NCBI GenBank assembly: GCA_030248065.1
Contig: JASAMV010001731.1
Coordinates: 62,001 to 126,000, forward strand
From: Rhynchonema sp. JSB1_4
Lineage: Eukaryota > Nematoda > Chromadorea > Monhysterida > Xyalidae
Length of the DNA: 64,000 nt
Reading direction: 5' to 3'
Shown: piece by piece, positions 48,445-60,350 of the stretch
Layout of the letters: each line of letters opens with the position of its first letter
Position numbering within the stretch: position 1 is the stretch's first letter
The notes under the pieces: generated by a model
The model's database searches: none
Told to the model about the DNA's origin: nothing
What the model saw: only the letters and a program-made list of their open reading frames with translations
Translations under genes and position numbers: made by a program

Positions 48445-49335
48445 TACTTTTTTGTATCATAAACCTGGAAAATTAAAAAAGGTACTCCATTCACAATGAT
48501 GATGACGTGGTGTACCCGCCCGTCCGTGAAAACAACTAAAAACGAGCAAAATAATGCGATACAACGCAAAAAATTACGTCAACCGACAACGATATTTTGA
48601 CGCAAAACGAGCTCGCCAGGCACGCGCTCGTTCAAAAGCGTGACACACAACAAATACAAACCGAAACTTTGTCATTAACTTGCCCTTATACATAGCATGT
48701 GACTTCACATACACAATGTCCAAAACAATACTTGGTGCTGGGCTTGATAATACGCAATGCCCATCACCCGGCAACCCTGTGTGCTTTGTTGGGCCTGCGT
48801 TGCTATGAGTCAATGGGACATACTCTCCGTGCATGCGCACACGATGCGCTTCATGTCTGGGTAATTCTGATACCCGAATATCATTTATCCATGGGCCCCC
48901 TTCATAGATCAGGGTACTGTGTCAATATTCTCACTACTCGAAACAGACGGAAACACACTGTGATGTGAAATCAAATCCACCTACCAATCGTGGTGGAGGT
49001 TTGTGTGTTTGGAATCATGATAGGTACGAGTTGGTGAGCAACTTGGACGCTGCTTGTGTGTCTGCCTGCTGAACCAGACTCGTGTTGGGCTCGGGAGCGG
49101 GCGTCACTTGTGGCTTATTACCTTAGGTCCCCCAATTGTCATTCGTATTCGTGTATGGGTCAACGTGAATCAACGTGCGCGATGCGCATACAACAGTTCA
49201 TGAGCAACGAAGGAAACAATGACGAAAATCAGCAGAATAATAATCACAATGCCGAAACAGAATCACAGGGTACGCGAAAATGCATAGCAAGAATTGTTAG
49301 AAGAATAAATACTGAATGACCAGAAAGTCGAGGTC
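48445..49335. other. intergenic; no gene seen
   Basis: Lies between the 5' end of the TRAF-like gene and the 3' end of the mucin-like gene; both are on the minus strand. Short frames (48574-48840 minus, 49056-49319 plus) show nothing recognisable. Confidence 0.45.
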
Positions 49336-51037
49336 CTAATACGACGCCCTGGGTTTCCAGTAGAAAAAGTACGTGACCGTAACCCCAATGGCGATCAGGG
49401 TGAGCGCACACAACACAACGATGCCGACGATGCCGCCTGGGCTCACTGCAATTGAAACATTAGATAATAAATGTTGATTTTTATGTACCCTCCTCATAAT
49501 GACCCATTATAGTGAAGCCCTCTACCCCTATATGAATACTTGTGAACGATATTTTGGGGTCAAGTGTTGACGTCGACCTTCAACTAAGCCCTCAAGGTGG
49601 GATTATAGTTGGGTCGCGACCACAATTTTTTGGGCGCAGCGACCTGCCGACCATTCTGGTCGCTAACACCCTCTTATACAGTAGTTGAACGCGGCCAATG
49701 TATGTATAACAGGGTGTCGACGACCTCAGGCTGCGACCTGCTGTGACCACCAAAAGTGGTCGCGACCACGAGTTGAAAAGTTTCAACCTTACTTCACAAG
49801 TGGTCGTCGCCTATCAAATCGATGTACTGCCCGTATTTCAGTCGTAACGGAGTTCCTAGTCTTTTATAAATTTTTTCTAACCAAAACAAGCCGTTCTCAA
49901 CTGCCAGAATTCATGCAGCAGGCCTAACTAAGCTTCGGGGCCAGAGCCCTTCTATTTTTCCATTTTCTCTTTCTATTCGTTGCGACCACGCGCCCAAACG
50001 ACCACGCGCCTTGGCGCCCAAAACCAACTCAAGATTTGGGCGCTGTTGACGACCTTTTGGGCACAACAGGTCCTCGACCAACTATAATTCCACCTTCAAA
50101 GACTGCACCAATCGCAATGTATTCCTGCTTGACACGAAGGGGTGCACCCAGTCGTCGGCAGTGCGAACGCTTGGGGTCATATTGGGGCTTATAGTAATGT
50201 CGTCAAATCATGTCGTCACATTTTGTCGCCATATCACGTGTATTATTTTCGCGCTCAATTGGGGCTCATGCATTATTGCGTTCGACGACTTTATTTGACG
50301 ACATGATTTGACGACAGAAATATTAGCCCTGGTTTCCTAACTCGGGGAAACAATGTGATTGTTTTTGACAAACTTTTCCGCTTGACTGTTGACAGGGACG
50401 GTTTATTGTTTTTACCGTGGTTATTGCCCTAGAAACTGAAAAAACAAACTCACGGGCCGGCAACGTTGTTGTCGCCTCGGCTGTGGTTGTTGTGGTCGAG
50501 CCAGTTCCCGTTGATGTTGTTGCTGTGTTTGTTGTTGTTGTTGTTGAGCCTGAAGTTGTGCTTTGTGTTGCTGTTGTTGTTGGCGGAACCGTAGTGGTGG
50601 TTGAGCTAGCAGCAGGGGACGAAGTAATAGTAGTAGTGGTAGTGGTTGCAGTCGATGTGAATGTAGATGGGGAAACTGTGCTGGTCGAGCTGGCAGGCGC
50701 AGCAGTACCAGTTGTTGATGTTGTGCCTGCAATGCGTGGCTGCGATGGCAAGACATGAGACAAGGGATACGCGCGGTGTTACAACCAGAGTACGATAGGT
50801 GCATCGTGTATCCCAGCTAATCAAAACAGGACCAGTGAAAGCTGCTGGGTCTACTGAACTGCAAACTCGAACCAGACAAAAAGTATATAAAAACCAGACG
50901 GAAACTTTTACAGGCTCGTTACCTGCTGTTGATGTTGTTGTGACCGCTTTAGGGTCAATGAATCTAATGATGCTGACCGCTGACGTTGCAATGCAAAGTG
51001 ACAGCACCAAAACGGCACTATCAAGTCTGAGCTTCAT
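49336..51037 (-). CDS. small mucin-like type I membrane protein
   Basis: Three exons in phase: 51037-50923, 50726-50454, 49445-49336; 165 residues. Exon 1 encodes a signal peptide (MKLRLDSAVLVLSLCIATSA). Exon 2 is about 90 residues of almost pure Thr/Ser/Ala/Pro, a dense O-glycosylation stretch. Exon 3 gives a membrane helix (GIVGIVVLCALTLIAIGVTV) and a tail of about a dozen residues (YFFYWKPRASY). The layout is that of a short cell-surface mucin. The large intron 49446-50453 carries two small transposon-like elements. No family can be named, because such sequences evolve fast. Confidence 0.78.
49594..50097. mobile_element. MITE-like element, ~0.5 kb, in the mucin-like gene intron
   Basis: The left end AAGGTGGGATTATAGTTGGG and the reverse complement of the right end AAGGTGGAATTATAGTTGGT match over about 20 bp. 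The interior holds repeated GCGACCAC/GTGGTCGC and TTTTTTGGGCGC-type boxes near both ends. There is no coding frame, and the target duplication is unclear. It sits in the last intron of the gene at 49336-51037. Confidence 0.7.
50184..50330. mobile_element. MITE-like element, ~147 bp, in the same intron
   Basis: Inverted ends: GGGGCTTATAGTAATGTCGT on the left and, as reverse complement of the right end, AGGGCTAATATTTCTGTCGT. Both continue with CAAATCATGTCGTCA, so the inverted match covers about 35 of 147 bp. It is not coding. It lies about 90 bp from the larger element and about 125 bp from exon 2. Confidence 0.75.
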
Positions 51038-54000
51038 GGCTTGGGATACTCTTAGCGAGGATCGAACGCAACCGGTGATCGATAAAAATTTAGGTTTCCC
51101 GATGTGCAAAGTATGGTAGCAAGCTATACGATGAAAGAAATCGGTTAGTTGATTTTGTTTTTATCGTGCTATGTTACGAAAGGTTTCTGTTTTGCTCCGT
51201 TTAGCTTAGCTGTACAATGTCGTCCTGCATATGTGCTTCTTATCACCAAAAGTTCCAGTGTGTGGTATGCATCATCACTAAACTTGCGTCAATAAAATGC
51301 TCATGTTTGGTGCACAGGCACTATGTAGGTTCATGTTCACGTTCTCGTGCATGTCAATAAGGGGAACCGGAACGATTTTACACGATATACTCATGCGGTA
51401 ATGGTGACATCACAAAAATTTTGTGCTCTCTCTGTGCATATTTGCCACTTCACTGCTATAAAAAAAGTATCCACGTTTTCCAAACTTTGGGAAGTGTGTG
51501 CTTTATGTCGCACCCCAATGCTAACCGTTTGCGCTGTTTTCGTGAAAACTGGGGCAGAATTTCGAAATTTCGCAAATCATGTACATTGTAATTTGTCAGA
51601 ACAGATTTTACATTGTATCGAAATATTTAATAAAAAAGCAAAACAGGTAAATAATAAAAAGGTAAATAGGCTTCAAATAAACACTGTGCCAGGTCACTCT
51701 AGTCTCAAAGTGTCCTCAAAGAAAATAATACCTATGGCGAAGGCTTGGCAAATTGAATTGGATATAATGTTGATCTTTGAGCTATGATGACCCACTGTTA
51801 TATGTACTGTATACATTTGTATTGTTACGTGGTGAGCACACGGGAAAATTAGTTTAGTTATTAAACATCGAAAAACTGTAGTTTTTAACGTGAGGACTAC
51901 CGCGCAGTGTGGATAAAAATTAGGACTGGGGTAATTTTGGGTACAGGGTTACAAAGAATACGCCAGAAATATACGCGGTGTAACGAGTGACCCCAGAGAA
52001 ACAAGCGCACTGCCGCTGCCGCATTGTGCAATGCCGTGTGCAAACACAAAGAGGTGTGGTGTGGTTGGCCTTCGAGGATTTGAGATTTGTAAAACATCCC
52101 ACAGAATTTCCAGAAGGGGGACAAAAATTGTTGGCCAAAACACACGTTCGGTTTTTTCAATCTCTGTCTCGCATCAATGTGTAAATTGCTAACGTCAAGA
52201 CAAGTCTGGAAACTTGATGACTTTCGATCTCACTTGAAATCATATGCCAATACCACTGTCCCCCAGACATGCGGCGTCTTCTGGGTGTAAGATTTTCAAC
52301 ATTTTAGATTTTGTAGTAACTTTTCTTTATCCTACTGGTGGGCGTTGTCTTACTCCGGAAACGGAATAAAGCTTAGAAACATAGAGACCCAGGCACAGAA
52401 GCGTATCCGACAGTCCGAGTTGACACTTGTTTTATTGCGATGCAAATATGAAACTTTATACGAGGACCAGAATGATGGTGATGCAGTAATCAGTGTTTGT
52501 TTGTGCCCGTTACCCAATGAATTCAATACCTTTAACCAACGTGTATCAACAACTATAGTAAATCCCGTCCAAGTTCACTCGAAACTTTCACAGTGGTCAT
52601 TTCGCCATTTGGTTACCTAGGTATTTGAACAAGTTATAATCATCAGCGCGCGGTCTTAACTCGAGTGCGCGGTTGAAACCAGATCTGACCAGGCCACTTC
52701 AAATTTTGATACCTCTCCGATGTCCACTTTACCCAGTGAAAGTTGGTATTACAGGGTACCTAAATGTCTACAATGTATCCTAAACTAAATCCAGCTGTCA
52801 CGATGCGCAAACACAAATGATCACTACAAGGCACTGGAGTGTCGTGTGTTCGATTTTAAAAACGAAAATTTTTATCATTTATCCTCCCCAACATCAAAGT
52901 GCTGTAATTTTTAGATTTTGAGTCACCGCACACCACTTTTGTCGTATGGGTGCGCACAGTGCGTGAGTGGCGGTCAATTCTGTTTATTTGCGCGTATATT
53001 TGACTTATAATTTTTGTGTACATAATATTATCCCAAGCTGACTTTCAATATCTTCAATTTGACCTTGTATGATGGCGCCAACCTTTTTTGAGGAAAAATG
53101 TAAAAGTTCCGAATACACGTATGTAGTACCATTAATCATTCGACAGTCCAGTGAGCAGCATATATATTTCTCTCTTACAATAACATAATAATATATAATA
53201 TATACAATGCTCACAATTGGTCGGAGCAGATGCCAAAATACGCATTTCGAATGTTGCCGCCCAGTGTTTTTGATCCATTTTCCATGCGTTGGGACAACAA
53301 TTCTCGTGGTGATCACAAACCAATGTTTGTCATCAAAATAATAACTCGCTCCTGGTTTTATACAAACGCGTGTAACAGGAGTGTCGTATAAATAAACAAC
53401 AATAGCGTAACACACTGAATCATCAGCATTGGCGGTGCAAAATCAATGAGAGGCGATTTCCGCTGTTTTGTGTGCCTTTTCATAATAATTTCGTTTACGC
53501 CGATAGAACATTTGCAAACGCCAGCATTTTGCCTTTCATCTAGCCTTTGCTGCTTCAGGAAACTCAAACCGACGCACCTACTGTACCTATGGAGTACAAC
53601 ACGTATTTTTTATTTCCAGAACTCATACCCTTTTGATTACATAACCCACATTCCGTACAATATACGTATTTTGAAAAACAAATTTTTAATCGTCGATTAT
53701 GTTTTGTTTTTCTCTCTTTTAATGTCACCAGGAGACCGCAGCTGCTCTTATCTCATTCATAATACTAGGTATGTATACCTATAATCCTGACCTCTATTAT
53801 ACGCAGTTTAGGTAATGCGTGCACATGTACATAGATTGGTTTTTTTGTGGTTTTTGCAGTAAAATTGAAATCCAACAAAATTGGTCGCTCTTCGCGCACG
53901 CTGAAAATCGGTCAATGTCATACTTAACGATCACAACGTTTCGGCTTGCTTGGGTATTGAAGTTTGATAGGCGATATTTTTCACCACATCTATCTTTAGG

Positions 54001-57000
54001 TTTTTCAGATTGTGGACCCACTTTTCTGTTCCTTGTTTCTTATCAACCCAGTTATTAGTCCAATGCCGCCACACCCAGGAGCTCCTTTTCTCATATTTCT
54101 GCTTTGTATCTTATATTTCATGGCTTGCGTCAAAAAATTTCAACCCTGTATATACTACATGTGTAACGCCAAGTCATCATGGCCATAAAACGTAATGGTT
54201 TTGTTTCAGATAAGAAAGTCGAGGTCTACATACGCCCCACGCCGCCCACACAACCAACGTATAGTGCATTGCATTGCTCATGCACCAGCTACAAGTGCAT
54301 ACCCACCCCAGTGCAACAGTAAATCAGCTTAGAAGAGTGCAGTGCACATGAATTGAGCTGAATCTGCCCACACCGACAAACATCAAGCGCACCCTTACAC
54401 TGTTCGACCAAACAAAAACTCGACCAAAATGACGGCCAACCAGCGTTTCCAGCAGGCTTCCAGCAACATCGTTGATCTCTTAGATCGAGAATGCGCCCCA
54501 ACTTTGGTGTTGAACACACTACGAGCTTGTAGAGCCTACTGGACGCGTGTGGCTGGCTACGTGTGCGAAGGACATGCATTCACGTGCTACCAACGGCCCG
54601 ACTGTTTTGGTGGGTTGAGCGGGCTTTTCTTTGCGTTATTTTGCGCAGCCAGAGTTTCGAAGGAAGGTGGCAGGAAACATGCAGAGTTCGTATGTAGTCA
54701 AAACAGGTCCATCCATAGCTGCATGTCTTGATATGGAGCTGAAATTTGCTCGGTTTGGTCCGGCCCTGTCTCAATGTGCAATGTACCGCTGTGAAACATC
54801 GACGCATTGTGAGTTTGCCTAAATGCCTAAAGATCTGTTGGCTAGCGGTACAGTTAGTAACATGCTTGATATTTAATGCTGCACTAGCATTTTGAAACCA
54901 GTACGAACTCGACAGTGTATTATACTGTACATGTACCTTAGGTACCTTTTTGCGTTTTGTGGATGTGTGCCTGCTTCCACAGCTTGTGTAGCACGGGTGC
55001 ATGTGCATAGCAGTTGTGGACTTGTAGATCATGAGCAGCTTCAATTCGAAACGTACAGTGTTTGTAAGTACATAGCTACACCAGGGGTTGCTGCCAACCC
55101 ACGTTCAAGGCATGTATTGACTACAAATGTGTTCGATTTTATGCACCGTCAGGATTTCATAAGATCAAAGGCAACTTAACGCTACATACATTTGTGCGCT
55201 GTTACCACTTCAGTACCCAATCGTTTTTGTATTGTCCGCAGGTATAGGCGTCTGTGCTGTCGTTTTCAATTTTCACAAAACTGATTGCAAATCGTTTATG
55301 TTTGTCTGCATTCAAGCGAAATGAGCACACGTATTCGGTTTTTATTCGACCCTTTTTTACTGTGATTTGATGACTAAGAACTTCAAAAGAGCAATTTGCC
55401 GGTTTTTGATAAAAACAAGTTATATTGGTGAGTTACTTACAAGTTTAGCTTGGCCGAATTTGAATTTTGAGAGCAAAAACTGTAAAAATTTACTTCGCTC
55501 CTTCACTGTTCGAACACTGGTAAAATCACAGTAACCGACCACTGTCATTTTAAAAGTAATTTCTCCTTGACTATACATACATATCTCACGGAAGACTGGC
55601 AAGTTTTTCGAGTTTTGTGTATCTAATTTTCGTACCAAAGTCTTTGTTGGCGGGATCTCTCTCTCTCTCTCAGTGACCGTTAGGACAATGGGCGCACTAT
55701 TTGTTTGCGATTGTGAGTTTCCAGCTGCGGTTTTTTGTCCTGGAATACAGAAATGGCCTGATTTCCAGTTTTTGTTCTCATACTGTTCTTTTGCTTAGCG
55801 ACCAACCCGTTTCCACGTTCACAAAATGTGAGCAATGTGGAAATTTCATGGTCATTCTTTAATCTGACGTTACAGTTTTGGCAGAGTCGCTCTTCGCTTC
55901 GATGTTTCACAAGCCCTTCACTCTTCGTAGTGCTCATGTCTAAAATCAGTGTCGTGGGTATTTCCCGAGCTAAATTCAGATCTGTCATGAAATTGCAAAA
56001 TTTCAAATCTAGTAACGATTCTCATAACTGTTACATGTGATCATACTGATATGCGACTGCAATCACAAACACACTCATACAGTACATACAAGTATACCTA
56101 TGGTATGTAATACGTAAAAGTATAACCTCCAGGAGTTTGGGATGTCTCCTCCCTGCCAACGTTGTTATGCGAAATTTGTCAACAAAAGGTAATATACATA
56201 ACATAAAAATACACTTTTGAAAAGAAAATGGCTCGAGAAAACAGGCTTTTTGACACACAGACGGGAAGAGAGAGTGCGCTATACCTCGGTTTAGGTGCAT
56301 GCCAGCCATGCAGGCAACGAGGTCCTGGCTGGCTTCCACGAGTGAGGCATATTTGCGCTATTGATTAGACTTGTGCAGTAGTTAGTACCTATACATATGT
56401 ACCAAAGTACGTTGGGACAGTAGGTATAGGTACAATGTACCTCACCTGTATGTTTTGGCTCACACAAGGTTACCTAAGGTTATAATTCCGTTGCTTACTG
56501 TATATGCTGTACACACCTGCGGTGCATTATGTACCTGAGTACGGCAAAAACGTAAGTGCCACATACACAGGAGCTAAACACTTGTGCTGAAACTGATAAT
56601 AGTCAGCTATAGTGACAGCATAGGCTTTGCGAGTAAGATAACGCGCGCATTTTTAGCAGTTGTAACTTGTAACTGTATTTGTAAGTACGTGGTGTTGGGA
56701 GACAAAACCTCAAATGCACCTGTACCTGGCACTTGAATCTGAGAGCGGTTTTGAGCTGTTTTTTCCTTTATATTGTCATCATAATGAGACTCTCTCAAGA
56801 TTATGACCAGCTTTTCAACTCCGAAAGCACTTGAAACGATTCTCAGCAGCTGTTTTTCAACGGCCGGTATCTGGTTTCCCATACGAATATCACAGGGAAG
56901 TTTTTTTGCCTTCGTCCTTCGGTATGATGAGTGAGTAACGTGTGAAAATGTTCATTTGCTCTAACATTTTATTGGGATATAAGGTCCTTGGTTGAAAGAT

Positions 57001-57339
57001 GCGTGGTGAAAGACCAGATTACCGCAGTTTACCTATATGTAATTGCTTCCATTGTTTTATTTTTGTTTTTATCTATCTTTATTTAATGAAGTCGACCGAG
57101 TCTTTGTGACCAATTTGCTCCAAACACGCACGGATCACTCGAGACTTGATGTTACACAAGCCCTTCACATCGACCCCACTTAGTCCGTTTAATGGGAATT
57201 TTTGAATACTATTTTGGTAACCAATCTGCTCCGATCTATTATCGAGTATTCTTCATGGTCACATTATGGAGGGACCCGATTACGTCACTACAAAGAGGGT
57301 AGAATGTATCTGTAAAAACCCCAATCCTTCCCGTTCCAG
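51038..57339. other. 6.3 kb with no supported gene
   Basis: A/T-rich, with many short frames and no exon chain I can defend on either strand. The more open frames are 52345-52620 (plus), 54429-54731 (plus) and 55680-56006 (minus, 108 codons); none shows a domain, signal peptide or consistent neighbours. A (CT)n run lies at about 55653-55671. The promoter of the mucin-like gene is expected at the left edge, and 5' exons of the Crumbs-like gene could lie near the right edge. Confidence 0.45.
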
Positions 57340-57719
57340 ACCCGTACCGCTATCGTTCCATCTATTCGTGTACGGCCGAATCGGTCTGGTGCTCGTGCGC
57401 CGAGCCAGTGCCTATAATGGCTAACCCTGAAACATCAGCCAACAACAGCGCCATTACAACAACCACCGCAGCGTATAATTCAACGACGACCACACCTCCC
57501 GATGGGGGTGACCCATGGGAAGCTCTGATTATCGTCACCATAATCGCAGTCAGCTTGGTTCTGCTCACTCTATTGGGGGTAATCATATTCTTTGGACTGA
57601 AGTACATCAAGGACAGAAGACGAAATCATGGTGTCTACCGGCCACAGGCTGAGGAAACGAAAGCTGCACAGACCCTGCCGCAATACATACCACCGCCGGA
57701 TATCGAGGGACTCATTTGA
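57340..57719 (+). CDS. short Crumbs-like (CRB3-type) membrane protein, C-terminal exon
   Basis: From ATG 57417 it gives 100 residues: a Thr/Ser/Asn-rich outer part with N-glycosylation sites (NNS, YNST), a membrane helix (ALIIVTIIAVSLVLLTLLGVII), and a short basic-to-acidic tail. The tail contains GVYRPQAEE, like the FERM-binding GTYxPxxEE of Crumbs, and ends PPPDIEGLI, like the Crumbs PDZ ligand ERLI that binds PALS1 and PAR6. The frame is open upstream to an acceptor at 57339 and would add a Cys-containing stretch (CTAESVWCSC), so ATG 57417 may not be the start. No signal peptide is seen; a 5' exon is probably missing. Crumbs proteins set apical polarity. Confidence 0.65.
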
Positions 57720-58385
57720 CACGGCGGCGTGGACTTTGAGATGGGATTGCTCATTATTGGAGCTCCGTACCATTTTATTGGATTCAGTGTTGTGAAAATA
57801 TGGCTAAATTTACTGTACTCAGCAAAAAAACCCGGGTGATAATGTACATATCTCGTTTATTTATGAATTTGCGACGATTTTGCTTTTTTCATTCTATAAT
57901 TCCCCGATTCATTATTTTAGTACAAAATTAATTGGGAAAAAATTGTGTTATTTTTGAAGACTGTTTGAACTCTTGTTTTGGTAAGAATGTTATTTTTTGC
58001 AATAACTCTTTTTGTATCTCAAATCAAATGAAAACTACATGGTACTTTTTCGTGTTCTGGTGCAATGCTTTTTCACAAACTATTTTAGTGTGGTTTTTAT
58101 TTATAAAACATCGCGATAAAATGGACCAAACTTTGTTGCATGCATTTACTGTGGTTCAATTCCAACATTTTAAAACCAGACATCTCTCCAGCCAAGAAAA
58201 CATAACACTTTTTTATTTCCCTCCTCATGTACCAACAAATTTGGTAACAACAATAACAAAACGCCGCTGTTCTGTCAGTCAGAGCAATAGATTGAATAAC
58301 TCAACAAAATCTATCATTTTAACATGTGCGATTTAGATTCAACAACAACGACCTATCCATATATACGACCGTACAGTGCCTGCAA
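57720..58385. other. convergent 3' flanks of the Crumbs-like and RPL7A genes
   Basis: A/T-rich region between two genes that end towards each other. On the minus strand TTTATT at about 58212 is an AATAAA for the ribosomal protein gene. A plus-strand frame at 57932-58336 looks non-coding. Confidence 0.45.
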
Positions 58386-60350
58386 TTACAAGGTGGCTTT
58401 CTGTAGCAGCTCCTTGGCGCGCGCCTTTTCGATCTTGGCCTGTTTAGCTTGCGAACGTTGCGACATCACACCACCACCCCAGTGACGACGGATCTGCAGC
58501 AAAATGGGAATGGCAATGAATAAAACAAGTTTTCAATCAGTGAGTAAGAACATGGTCCACCATTGCTGTAGTGTTCTTCAATGTGGTCGTTTATGGAGGG
58601 GACAGAAGAAGCTGATTGTCTGACTAATGATTATGACAAGGATAAACAAGGGTAGACTCTGAAACACAGACGCTGAAACAAACTCCAAGCGGCACATCTG
58701 GATTTATTTTCCGTACGGGTGATTATTTCGAAACGGTGTAAAGGTCAGTTGGGTGTAAAGGTCGGTGGAAAGCTCGGTCGACAGCTCAGTGTGATAGACC
58801 TCGGTGTAAACTTGAAACATTCCACGTTAATAACAGGCCATGTTTCACGTTTACACCGAGCTGCGCCGACCGGGCTCTCGACCGAACTTTACGCCGACCT
58901 CGACGCCCAACTGACCTTTACACCGTTTCGAAAATTCCACCCTTTATTGTTACCATATCATGCCAGTCAGAAGTCACATCTGGCACTCTCATCTCATCAC
59001 ACGAAGCAAGAAACCCCAAACAGACCTCATCGAACCGATCCTTGTAGTTGGCGTTGACGGCTTCGACGATCTTCGACAGCGCCGCACGATCTTCCCTGCA
59101 CAGAATAATTGTGAAGATCATAAATAATTATTTCTCCTGAAGCCGAAGAGTCACCAACTTCGCCATACGTCTATTTTATTATTATGAATCCCAAAACATA
59201 AATACCGAATAACAACATGAATAACGCACGGATTGGTAGTGGCGAGCGCGATGCAGCTGGCCGTCTTCCGTCCGACCACTTTGCCCAGACGTGACTTGTC
59301 CTTGATCACACAATAGGGCACACCCATCTTGCGACACAACGCCGGCATGAACAGAACGATCTGATGTGGTCAAGTGAAACATCAGCTGATCGTATTGTTG
59401 CAGTGTCAGTGGGTTTACTGTATCGTACTCGTATCTTCATAGGACAAATACTGAAGAGCTGCTATGCTGCCAGTCACACGATGTGACGAATGTGGAACGC
59501 ACTTTTGAGAACTGCATGAGCTGGTTTGATTCAGAAAAATCACACAAAGTGACACGACACTTCAAATGCTCATCAAACTGTCACAAACGCGAATTACACG
59601 ACTGCGAATCCACAACTATACCTCGATAGGATCGACATCATGTGCAATGACGACCAATTGCGCCTTCTTTTGTTCGACTAACGTCGTCACACGATTCACG
59701 CCCGCCTGCGCCACCGGGGGACGTTTGGTCGGCTCGTCTTCTTTCCCTGCACTGCGCGCCTGAATTTGCAAGGAAGTTGTTGTCGAGTTGAAGCAATAAC
59801 ACCGGCAGTGATGTGGTTGGGGGGGGGGGGGGGTATGGGGGGTATTACCCCCCCAACTGCTAGGTAGCTTTCTTGCTCAGAAACCCATGCCCCCAAACTG
59901 GCTAGCTAGCTTTCTTGATCCGGTCACCAAGTAAAAAAAGTGTTGATTTTAGTGCCAAAATGACCATTTTATGGGCCAAAATGGTAAAATTCGTTCAAAT
60001 TTTCTCACACGTGCACAAAAATACGCATTTTAAGGCTTATTTTAGCATAATTTCGATCAATTTTTATACCCCTGTTTTTGACTTCTGGACCAATACCCCC
60101 CAAATCGGGGTACCCGGCTAGCTAGCTAGCTTTCTTGCGCCGGACCCCTCCAGCTAGCTAGCTTTCTTGCTCGGATCAACTACATCACTGAACACCGGAC
60201 TAATAAAAATAGCACACAAAAGGTTTTTCAAGACAAACAAATCATATCAACAGCAAGATTGTTGTACCTCAGCACGTTGTCGCAGTCGTTCACGCTTGGC
60301 CGCACGCGATTCGGGCTTGTACTTGTCGAGCAGACGGAACACTTGGTTGC
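58386..60350 (-). CDS. RPL7A: ribosomal protein eL8 (RPL7A), N-terminal exon(s) not found
   Basis: Exons in phase: 60350-60268, 59759-59622, 59360-59230, 59095-59026, 58493-58386 (about 176 residues, TAA at 58386). The order of motifs is that of large-subunit protein eL8: [87 protein letters not shown], then RRHWGGGV and a basic end. The protein binds 28S rRNA through its L7Ae-type domain. The conserved N-terminal part (about 90 residues, before KYKPES) is not visible in the 3.6 kb to the right, so its exons lie beyond 64000 or are too diverged for me to see. The intron 58494-59025 contains a fold-back repeat. Confidence 0.93.
58726..58934. repeat. fold-back inverted repeat in an RPL7A intron, arms 93 bp
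   Basis: The arm 58726-58818 (starting TTTCGAAACGGTGTAAAGGT) matches the reverse complement of 58842-58934 at roughly 80 percent, with a 23 bp spacer. The shared start is CGAAACGGTGTAAAGGTCAG and the shared inner end is TCGGTGTAAAC.GAAAC. Within the left arm GGTGTAAAGGTC is itself nearly repeated. It could be a small MITE or give an intronic hairpin. Confidence 0.8.
59820..60180. repeat. G-run and GCTAGC-rich repeats in an RPL7A intron
   Basis: A run of 14 G at about 59820, then C-runs, then several copies of GCTAGCTAGCTTTCTTG and variants (about 59861, 59900, 60115, 60152). A related copy, AGCTGGCTAGTTTTCATGCTC, lies outside the exon at about 60435. Between them is A/T-rich sequence. All of it is in introns or flanks of the ribosomal protein gene. 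Confidence 0.6.

Noticed and set aside
52345..52620. 91-codon plus-strand frame
   Set aside because: No domain, signal or splice partners; composition is like the surrounding non-coding DNA.
55680..56006. 108-codon minus-strand frame
   Set aside because: It has two pairs of Cys near each other but no recognisable domain and no neighbours; a frame this long is expected by chance in 6 kb.
59523..59580. Box C/D snoRNA in an RPL7A intron (minus strand TTTGATGAGC ... TTCTGAATC)
   Set aside because: The C box has T instead of a purine at its first position, the distance is short and the terminal stem overlaps the box; too weak to call.
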